From the NCBI GenBank assembly GCA_019828565.1, contig JAHDYR010000012.1:558001-622000 (forward strand): a stretch of DNA of 64,000 nucleotides. The letters are read 5' to 3'. Positions 55,941-64,000 of the stretch are shown in pieces (position 1 is the first letter of the stretch; each line of letters starts with the position of its first letter). The notes below the pieces were generated by a model. That model ran no database searches. It was not told the DNA's origin and was given only the letters and a program-made list of their open reading frames with translations. A program made the position numbers and the translations under genes. Source of the stretch: Carpediemonas membranifera (Eukaryota > Fornicata).

Positions 55941-56267
55941 AAGCTACAGCCGTTGCTGTGTCATCGCCATCCATCACATTCGCACTGACACGCTGTAACT
56001 CCATGCGAGTCAGGGGGGCATCGGGGCCAGGGCGGGCCTAGGTGCCATCATGTCGTGGCTGTGGGTGGCCCCACGGCATCGGCAGCGGCGTCCGGGAGGA
56101 GGGGGTGATGAGGGGGTCGAAAAGTGGGAAGAAGCGCTTGCTGAGCGGCATGCTGCTTGTATTACTCCCACTCGCCGCGACAATTGATATTATGGCACGA
56201 CTGCCGTAAACCGTGAGTTTTTCGTTTTTTCGCGCAGGGTAGCCTTCTTCGAGGGCGCATACCAAGA
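55941..56267. other. Divergent promoter region, no gene seen
   Basis: 327 bp between the RING gene and the PPP phosphatase gene. No repeated motif noticed. Confidence 0.4.
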
Positions 56268-58286
56268 ATGGGTCGCAAGAAATCGAAGGGTGGTTCTGCT
56301 GCTCGTAAGAAGGCTATCAATGGCCGTCTTGTAGCTCTATACCACCAAGATCTCGAGGAAGCCCGTAAGGTTGTCCTGGATGCCGTCCCCGATGATATTC
56401 GGGAATGCATCAACGAGTTTGTTCGGTTGATGCCTGATAAGCGTAAGCGGGATTGCAAGTTCTTCGAGGGCCTCCGTTTCTTCTCCGAGGCGCAGCTGCA
56501 CATGATTCTCATCGTTGCAGGGCGGATTCTTATGAGCGAGCCAAACGTCCTCAAGCTGGACATTCCCAAGCCCGCGCTGCAACCCAGCGGTCGCGTCTCT
56601 CCCAAAAGCCCGCGTCTGGTGCTCATCGGGGACCAGCACGGCACGTGGAACGTACTCGACACGGTGCTGAACGAGAACCCGGCCATCGAGGAGAACGTGT
56701 ATGTGTTCAACGGAGACTACGTCGACAGGGGCTCCTTCGGCCTGGAGATCTTCATCTACCTCCTCTACCTCAAGATCAAGTACCCCAAGAACATCTATAT
56801 GCTCCGGGGCAACCACGAGATCACCGAGACCACTAATGTCTACCAGTTCCTTGCCGAGATCGAGCTCAAGTACGACACATCGTCCCAGCCCATCTTCTCC
56901 ATGTGCGCATGGGTCTTCCGTGCCCTCCCCCTCGCAGCCGTCATCGACAGCGCCGTCTTTGTTGTCCACGGTGGGTTGGGCCGGCCCAAGTTCTCCATAG
57001 AGAAGCTCAACCAGCTCAACCGGTTCCGGGACCCCACGCCATCCCCGATCAGGGCGGACTGCTCCCGGGCAGGCCCCAGCAGCGCCCTCGACGACCTCGA
57101 CGGCATGCTCAACTCCCAGCCCGACGAGGCCAAGGCCCCACCCGGTGTTCAGGACATGGCCGAGGAGTCCGACGACGACGACTACGATCCCGCCCCGCCT
57201 GTCCCCGAGACGGAGCCGTCGGCGTCCGAGTCCGACCTCAGCGACCCCGAGTTCATGCCCGACCCAACCGACGAGGAGCTGCTGCTGGACGTGTTGTGGT
57301 CCGACCCCGACCACGCCGGGGACCTCGAGCCCTACACGAATGCCATGGGCTGGTTCTACAATGTGTACAGGAACGTCGGCATCGTGTTCAACGAGGAGTA
57401 CGTCACCCGGTTCCTCGAGCAGGAGGGCCTCAAGATGGTCATCAGGTCGCACTCGTACGAAGAGCAGGGGTACAAGCGATACTTCGGGGGCAAGTGCCAC
57501 ACCATTTTCTCCGTCCCGAACTACATCCCCGACGAGAGCTCGACCGGCGCATACATCACGTTCACAGGGTCCTACGATAAGATGCGCATCAACAAGATCC
57601 GCTTCCACCCGATGATGGACCTCACCGACGAGGCCTCGTGCATCCCCATGGGCGTCACCATCCAGGGCCACACCGTCATGCAATCCTGGCCCCTAGTCGG
57701 CACCGCCCCCGGCAACGACGTCAAGAGCGTGCGAGTCATCCCACATGACTGCGACATGACGGCCTTCCTGGAGGCCGTCTACCTCATCGAGAAGGCCCCC
57801 AAGGTCACTTTCAGGGACGGTGTCACCGTACTCAAGCGGCTCAACGGTCTCCGGTCCGAACCCCGTGAGACCCTATTCGTCCGGCTGCCCCAGGCCGTCG
57901 AGGCGGACCAGAAAGCGCTCATGGCCGCGACGCTGCCGTTCGACGAGGTCTACGCGATGATCCCCGACGACCCGGTCGACCCGGACACCCAGGCCGCTGC
58001 ACCAGCCATGGTGACCATGTCGGAGCTGCAGGAGATGCTCGAGCGGGACGGCAACGGGCTCGAGATCGACATGACCGGCCTCAGTGCCGATGACCTCGTC
58101 CCCATTGGCCCGGACGGCCAGGTCACCCTGTCCATAGGGCCCGACGGCCGCGCCGTGCCAGCCGTGTTCCGAGACGTGTCGGCCAGCCCCAGCCCCAGCC
58201 CCGAGGCAGAGTCGACCACGGAGGCCGGGCCTGTCATGAGGAAGGCCAAGAAGGCGACCGGCCAGAAGGTTGCGCTGGAAGAGTGA
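56268..58286 (+). CDS. PPP-family serine/threonine phosphatase with long insertion
   Basis: 672 residues from the ATG at 56268 (MGRKKSKGGSAARKK, basic). Metal and phosphate motifs: GDQHG (121-125), GDYVDRG (149-155), GNHE (181-184), HGG (His234) and RSHSYEEQGY (His395). The family norm is GDxHG, GDxVDRG, GNHE, HGG and RxHE, so all metal ligands are present. An acidic, Pro-rich insertion of about 85 residues (~270-355, DDDDYDP) splits the catalytic domain before LLDVLWSDP. The PP5/PPEF subgroup is the closest by RSH and YIPDES-type ending. Residues ~480-672 form a C-terminal extension without known domain. No TPR repeats are seen at the N-terminus, so it is not a typical PP5. The substrate is unknown. 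Confidence 0.9.
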   Translation: MGRKKSKGGSAARKKAINGRLVALYHQDLEEARKVVLDAVPDDIRECINEFVRLMPDKRKRDCKFFEGLRFFSEAQLHMILIVAGRILMSEPNVLKLDIPKPALQPSGRVSPKSPRLVLIGDQHGTWNVLDTVLNENPAIEENVYVFNGDYVDRGSFGLEIFIYLLYLKIKYPKNIYMLRGNHEITETTNVYQFLAEIELKYDTSSQPIFSMCAWVFRALPLAAVIDSAVFVVHGGLGRPKFSIEKLNQLNRFRDPTPSPIRADCSRAGPSSALDDLDGMLNSQPDEAKAPPGVQDMAEESDDDDYDPAPPVPETEPSASESDLSDPEFMPDPTDEELLLDVLWSDPDHAGDLEPYTNAMGWFYNVYRNVGIVFNEEYVTRFLEQEGLKMVIRSHSYEEQGYKRYFGGKCHTIFSVPNYIPDESSTGAYITFTGSYDKMRINKIRFHPMMDLTDEASCIPMGVTIQGHTVMQSWPLVGTAPGNDVKSVRVIPHDCDMTAFLEAVYLIEKAPKVTFRDGVTVLKRLNGLRSEPRETLFVRLPQAVEADQKALMAATLPFDEVYAMIPDDPVDPDTQAAAPAMVTMSELQEMLERDGNGLEIDMTGLSADDLVPIGPDGQVTLSIGPDGRAVPAVFRDVSASPSPSPEAESTTEAGPVMRKAKKATGQKVALEE

Positions 58287-58422
58287 GGGGACAGATAATA
58301 AGCTTGTAAACAGCGTCGGGTTTCTCGGCAATGGAAATGGGGCATGGGAGAAGTTACATGCCTCACGTAAAACGCTAAACTGCACCACGTACCATACAGA
58401 GCGGCGCGCAACCACAGAGAGC

Positions 58423-61400
58423 ATGCTTCAGAGCCCTCTTGAAGCTGCAGATCTTGTGAGTGAGATTGAGAATCGCTATGTGAATATGACATACCCAGAA
58501 CAGGTCGAATTCTGCAAGAAGTTTGCCACAGAGGTGATTGTCGAGTTTGACGTACGTAATACGCACTACCGTCCTCACACAGATGCTGAACATATACTTT
58601 GACGACACGGTTGAAGCCCGAGACCAATTGATCCGTCTCTTCGACATCCTCGTGTTCCGTTCGACTGACATCGATGGGACCATCGCTGCACTCAAGCACG
58701 CCCACCCGCCCCGCACATGCGGTCACACGTGGAGGCCAGGGTCGCGGGCGTACCGCTGCCTGACGTGCTGCCACGACCCGACGTCGGCCATCTGCATGAG
58801 CTGCTTTCGTGCCGGGGACCACGAGGGGCACAACTACCACCTCATATCGACCGGCGGGGGCTGCTGCGACTGCGGAAACGGCACTGCGATCTCCCGCGCG
58901 GGATTCTGCTGCCACCACAAGGGCTACGTCGAGGAGCCCATGGAGGACGTCCTCACCGACGTCGAGGAGTACGAGCACGCCGCCATTATTGTCTCAGCGC
59001 TCGTACAGACCGCCAGGACATGCCTGGACGTCTTCGCCCAGGCGCCCGAGATGGAGCAGCCTATGGTGCACTCACGCTACTTCACCACGGTCACCTACTT
59101 CATCGAGAAGCACGTCAGGGCAACCCGACTGGACTGGCTCACCCGCATCATCGGCATGACCCTGACCATCCCGACGCCTCTGGCCCGGGCGCTGGGTGGC
59201 ACGTGGCCGCGGCTGTCGGACTTTGCACAGACCAGTTCCTTCTTGGACACCCGCGACGTCGACGTCGAGACCATCCCGCTGCTGCCGTACTACCGCGAGC
59301 TCACGACACGCCGGCTGGTGGTGGTTACCGTCGATGAGCAGTGGGCGTCTATCGTACTGAACGTAATCAGCGATCCCCACGTCAAGCACGCCGTCCTGCC
59401 CCTGTTCTGTGTCTCCTTCTACGACAGCGTGCTCTGCGGCAGCGGGATCATCCCCAACCGGCCGTTCGGGACGCCCCTCCACCTCCCCCCGATCACATTG
59501 CCCCCACCGACCCCGAGGCTGGGCGGAATCTGGACGACACTGGACGTGCAGCTGCTGTCGATCCCGACGTACATCATGGAGGCGATGGACCGCTTCTATC
59601 TCATACCCGTCCTCGTCAACACGATGCTCGCATGCCTCGTGCCCTACACGTCCGAGGGCTCCCTCAAGATGCCCCCGCCCCTGCCCGACCTGACCCCCGA
59701 CTGCTCCAACTACTTCCCCCTCCGGCCATACCGCGCGGCGAGGTTTGTTCCCGAGCACATCTCGTCACCTGGGGCCTATTCAATGGCCCTGTACAACCTC
59801 AGCCTCGTCTTCGCACACGTTCCGGCCACCCAGCGCGTGCTCTTCCCCAAGTCCGGCCTGGTCTCGGCGCCATGGGCTGCCCTCATCGGCGTGCTCTCCT
59901 TGCTCCAGGGCATGGGCGGGCAGGTTCGGGTCCCGGAGAGCAGGCCCCACGTCGGCCAGGACGACGAACTGTGGCGCCAGACATTCAACCTCGAGTACGA
60001 CATCGAGAGCATCTACACCAGACTCGGCATGGGTGTGGCTGCGGGCCTGCAGGAGCTGCCCGCGGAGCTCTACTCGGGCGACGTTGCTCGCACCATCCCA
60101 CCCCCGCCGTCGCCGCGGTCGCCAGAGCTGCAGAAGGCCCTGCAGAACGTCTTCGTCCCCCTGCTGGCGAACGTCAAGGCGACGATGGCTGGGCAGCTCA
60201 AGGAGCCCGGACACAGGGCCCTGGAGGCGACGGACGGCACGCAGTTCAGCCCGCACATCATCCTGCACCGCTTCATCTCCCTCTTCCTCCGGGTTGTCCG
60301 CGAGCGGTGGGGCTACGACATCGCCGACATGCTGCCCGAGACGATGGAGTTTCTCTGCACGGACGGCATCGAGCGGCCCCGCCCGACGTCGACCCTGCTG
60401 GCCGTCCTGCCGCTCCGGGTGCACCTTCTAATCGCCCAGATGGTCTCTGGCTCCTGGGTCCGCAACGGCTCCTTTACCAGCGGCACCCTGCGACTCTACG
60501 GCAACACGTCGATGCTGTGGGAGAGCACGCTCGACCCCGACGTCCATCTGCTGCAGGTTTGCCTCGCTAACTCCCCCAACCCCGGAGAGCTCCTGGTCGA
60601 GATCCTCAACCTGTCCTGCTTCGTGCAGTCATCGGACGCCGCACCGGTCATCTCCATGCTCACGCCCGACAGGCTGCCGACGTTCATCGGTAAGATCATC
60701 CACCTCGTCGTCTCCCTCGTCACGACCCGCACGTGGCTCGGTGAGGGCGACGAGGCCGTCCTCCGCCGAGACCTTGCGCTGTCTCTGGGTGGCCGCAGCA
60801 TGTCGTACTCGGCCCTCATCCAGGCAGTCCGGGTCGGGCTGCGGGGCTCGCAGAAGGACGCTGCGGCCGAGATCATGCAGGTGCGGTCCCCCACCGCGAT
60901 GTTCGAGACCGCTGTGGCCGACCTATGCGACTTCACACCCGCCCAGGGCCTCAACGGCGGCACATACACCCTGAAGAAGGACGCATGGGCGCTGTACGAC
61001 ATTTACCATACCCACGCCGACGCCACGAATGTCGCCAGCGACATCGAGTCCTTCCGCCGGGTCGCCCCGGGCGCTGTCATGCCCTCCCTGGTGACGATGC
61101 CCGCCCCCTCCGCCCTCGCCGTTGACGGGAGCTGCCCCATGGTCGGTCTGGCGGCCGACCCGACTGTGCTCAGGCTCGTCTGGGCGATCTTCGTCCGGGC
61201 CACGACCCTCCCCGCCGCAGCCGTGCTGGCCTGCCTTCGTCTGCTCTTCGTCGGGCTGGGGAGCATGCCCGACACGCCCGAGCTGCCCCTGAACCTGACG
61301 ACCGTCTTCCACGGGTCGTACCAGGAGATGATGCTGTGCTGTCTCGCCGTGCCCGAGGGCATCGCATTCACCCCAGTCGGGCGGGAGGACGACGGCACCG

Positions 61401-63529
61401 CCTGCCTCGTGGACCTCGTCTTCGCCGCCTCGGTGGCCAATCCCAAGAGCCCGCTGGCGTCGGTCGCCGACTACGCCAAGATCGTCCGCGGCCAGATGGC
61501 CCGTGTGGGGCTGCGCGGCGTCATCGCTGCCATGACGGCGTATAACAGCGCTGTGCAGGTTCCAGAGGGCGAGAGCCTCAAGGAGCGCGCCGCCAAGCTC
61601 GCTGCTGACCGTCTGAAGCGACTCCAAGAGAGTCAGAAGCGGTTCCTGTCGACGTCGGCTCTGCCCAAGGACCCCGAGACCCCCGACACCGGCACCGACT
61701 GTGGCACCTGCCCCATCTGCCACAAGCTGCTCGTGGCAGACGGAGACCCGTTCGGCTTCCTCTACCATGTCACGGGCTCGTCACTGCCGGCACATACGGC
61801 CTGGGGCGCTGAGGGGGCGGTCGCGGGGAGGCCCGGGGACCGCGAAAGCAAGGCTCTCGCCGCGATGCTGGAGTGGGCCGGCCAGCCCGACGAGGTGGCG
61901 GCCGACCAGATGCGGCTCGACCGGGGCCTCGCGATGGCCGAGATCCTGTCGGGCGTGCGATCGGACTTCCTCAGCCGGAACTTCCTGGGGTTACAGACGA
62001 ACCTGCAGACGCTGCGGGCGCTGTTCGAGGCCGAGACGGGCCGAATGAGGACGGCCCCGTCGATCGATGCCATGGTCGGTCGGGTCGTTGACTACTTGCT
62101 CGACCTCGACAACCACGACCAGGAGGTGACCGGCCCGACGGTGCAGCGGTCCCTGGGCCGTCTCATCACGTCCGTCTTCGGCCGGCACCGCACGCTGGCC
62201 TTCCCATTCCTGCGGATCTGCGATAAGGAGGCGACACACCCTCACCTCGGCGGGTGTGGCCACCTCGTTCACGTCAAGTGCTTCATGGAGCACCGGGCGG
62301 CCCAGCTCGAGCACTCAAAGACGCTGAGCCGCGTCTCGGGGGCCGAGCCGCTGATCTTCCGAGAGATCTCGTGCCCCTTGTGCAAGGCCGTGACGACCGG
62401 CATCATGCAGCACCCAGCCTGCACCCAACCGACCGGCCCTGATCCCCACATCCACATCCGGCAGCTGTGCTCCTGGACCAGGCCCGTGGTGCGGGGCGAC
62501 ATCACGCGGTACCAGCTTACCCGTCTCGGGGCATCCCCGGGCATGCAGGAGGGCAAGATCATCGCCCGGCTCGCAGTCGCCCTGCACTCTGTGGCATATA
62601 CGGCCATCTGCCTCGACATGGCGTGCTCGGCACCCACGAGGGAGCTGGCGCACGGCCCGCACTACCTCGAGAACCGCGTCCAGATCCTGGCGGCCACCCT
62701 CGGGTCGGTCCTCGCCCTGCTGAGGGACACAGACCGCCAGCTGCTGGACAGACTTGTCGAGACCGCCCAGGGCTTCTCCTGCCCCGAGGACCTCCTCGAC
62801 GGCGGCATCACCGCCATGCTCCTGAAGACATGCGCCCGGGCCGTGACGAGCTCCAGTGGACCCGAGCAGTGCGAGCCCCTGGCCCTGCCCGACCTCAGCG
62901 GGGTGCCGGGGGGCGTCGTGCGGGCCCTGCAGGGCCAGGTCGCCATCCTCAACGCCGCGTTCGAGATGCTCTCGGTGGTCTCCGTCCCGGGCCCCGACAC
63001 TGCACTGCAGCGCCACTCGACCGCCGTCTCCCTCGATGCCCAGCTGAGTGGCATGCCCCGCCTCTCTCCCCTGATCCTGACGATCCCCTGGACGGACTTG
63101 CTGGACATGTTCCATGACACATACGAGGCGTCGTGTTCCAACTGCGGCGGCTCGTACAGCACCGCGACAGAGCTGTTCGTCTGCCTGCTCTGCGGGGCGA
63201 AGTTCTGCAGCCATTGCGAGGATTCGATCGAGTTCGACTCGATGCGGACCCACGGGTTCGTCCACGGCACGATGTTCCCCCTCATCGCGCTGAAGACGGG
63301 CCTTGTCACCATCTACCACGACCCCCGCGTCGTCGTGTGGAACGCAGTCCACCTCGACCAGCACGGGGAGGCAGACCCCCAGCTGCAGCGGGGCCGGGCC
63401 ACAACACTGTGCCCGGCCCGGCTGGACGAGCTGCACGCGTACCTGCTGCACCACGTGCCGACGACGGGGCCGAAGCTGCTGGGGGACGCGAGGGTGCTGT
63501 TTACCCACCACCGCGACACGTCGCCATGA
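58423..63529 (+). CDS. UBR-box E3 ubiquitin ligase (N-recognin, UBR1-like)
   Basis: Exon 1 is 58423-58551 and exon 2 58583-63529, 1691 residues in all. A UBR box at ~89-158 has the zinc ligands of the N-degron pocket (CLTCC, CMSCF, GDHEGHNYH, GGCCDCGN, CCHH). A RING-type finger at ~1256-1310 contains CDKEATHP, CGHLVHVKCF and CPLCKAV. The C-terminal zinc-ribbon region (~1562-1600, CSNCGG, CLLCGAKFCSHCE) resembles the autoinhibitory end of Ubr1. The protein recognises destabilising N-terminal residues and ubiquitinates the substrate. Length is near the 1700-1950 usual for UBR1. No ClpS-like domain was recognised, so type 2 N-degron binding is uncertain. It lies 136 bp downstream of the PPP gene, same strand. 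Confidence 0.9.
58552..58582 (+). other. 31-nt spliceosomal intron
   Basis: Donor GTACGTAAT directly after the GAC codon, acceptor CTCACACAG before ATGCTGAAC. The 31-nt length shifts frame, and removing it joins the 43-codon ATG exon exactly in phase with the long frame, which itself lacks an upstream ATG. The acceptor resembles the ACACAG ends of Giardia and Trichomonas introns. Confidence 0.8.
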
Positions 63530-63596
63530 TAAAGTATACTGTTAAAACATGCACACCAGAGGCTGCTTTTTATTGGTATCGGTCGAGCAACCAGCC

Positions 63597-64000
63597 CTAC
63601 AGCCCGGGCCGCACGCCCTGCCTCGACGTCGCCGTCCGCACCTCGTCGACAACCTGGCGGAACTGCACCCTGAGCGCCTCCAGCTCGGCCTGGCCCTGTT
63701 TGCGGAGTTGCTCGCTCTGGTCGAGTTGGGCTCTCAGCCGCATGACCTCGAGCTCCAGCGCATGGACCCGCGCCTGCTCCTCGGTCAGCCGGCGGAACGA
63801 CTCCCGCTCGGCGTCCTGGGCCTCTCTGACGACGTCAAAGGATCTGCTCGACTCAGTGGAGCGGGCCTGCTGCATTTCAAAGATGCAGTTCACCGTTGCC
63901 TTCAAGGATTGGTCTAGAGACTTATTCCGCGCTATCAGCGCCTGTACGCTGCTGCTGGTGATCACGTTGGTCTCTGAGCACACGCCCAACGACGCTCCCG
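63597..64000 (-). CDS. Coiled-coil protein, C-terminal part (start beyond window)
   Basis: Open from the right edge to the stop at 63597, at least 134 residues. Most is a heptad-like coiled coil (AQDAERESFRRLTEEQARVH, LELEVMRLRAQLDQSEQL). There is no catalytic motif and I do not recognise the family. It converges on the UBR gene with 67 bp between stops. The base composition matches the other housekeeping genes. Confidence 0.75.
   Translation of the reverse strand, partial: GASLGVCSETNVITSSSVQALIARNKSLDQSLKATVNCIFEMQQARSTESSRSFDVVREAQDAERESFRRLTEEQARVHALELEVMRLRAQLDQSEQLRKQGQAELEALRVQFRQVVDEVRTATSRQGVRPGL

Noticed and set aside
56337-57683. 448-codon minus-strand frame opposite the PPP phosphatase
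   Set aside because: It mirrors the codon bias of the real gene; all PPP motifs are on the plus strand.
62315-63511. 398-codon minus-strand frame opposite the UBR gene
   Set aside because: Shadow of the C-terminal UBR coding region with no recognisable domain.

Overview
The window looks like part of the nuclear genome of a gene-dense unicellular eukaryote. The right third carries long, nearly intronless, GC-rich genes: pyruvate kinase, long-chain acyl-CoA synthetase, a dual-specificity phosphatase with gelsolin-like repeats, a PPP phosphatase, a RING protein and a UBR-box E3. It has one well supported spliceosomal intron, only 31 nt long, with a GTACGT donor and a CTCACACAG acceptor. Very small rare introns with an ACACAG-type acceptor recall metamonads (Giardia, Trichomonas, Carpediemonas relatives). 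That placement is inference; no rRNA or convincing tRNA is present to test it.

Layout. (1) 1-6 kb and 8.5-13.6 kb hold two divergent gene pairs. Each has an OTU-like cysteine-protease-like gene on the minus strand and, on the plus strand, a protein resembling the DNA-binding half of tyrosine recombinases. The pairs alternate near-identical and unrelated blocks. The second pair sits inside a 9.2-kb segment (6876-16104) with 74-bp terminal inverted repeats. That segment splits a cysteine-rich gene, whose halves remain at 6174-6875 and 16105-16686. (2) 16.8-19.4 kb encodes an 840-871 aa protein resembling tnp2-type DDE transposases, divergent from the split gene. (3) 20.5-47.3 kb is a nest of retroelements: a Ty3/gypsy element (A), an A/B recombinant, a second Ty3/gypsy element (B) with a C-terminal chromodomain-like region, two LINE copies inserted into the gag of B with 14-bp and about 18-bp target duplications, and a 5'-truncated RT fragment of another non-LTR element. 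The LINE ORF1 carries a Maelstrom/DnaQ-like nuclease domain. (4) 47.5-64 kb is ordinary gene space in both orientations with short intergenic gaps.

How the parts relate. The left two thirds are mobile DNA in successive layers: LINEs into an LTR-type element, a TIR element into a gene, and template-switched copies. Most broken frames there differ by single bases in homopolymers, so some breaks could be sequence errors. The right third holds signalling (two phosphatases), ubiquitin (UBR E3, RING protein) and metabolic genes (pyruvate kinase, acyl-CoA synthetase) that are not obviously co-regulated. Start codons given here are the first suitable ATG.
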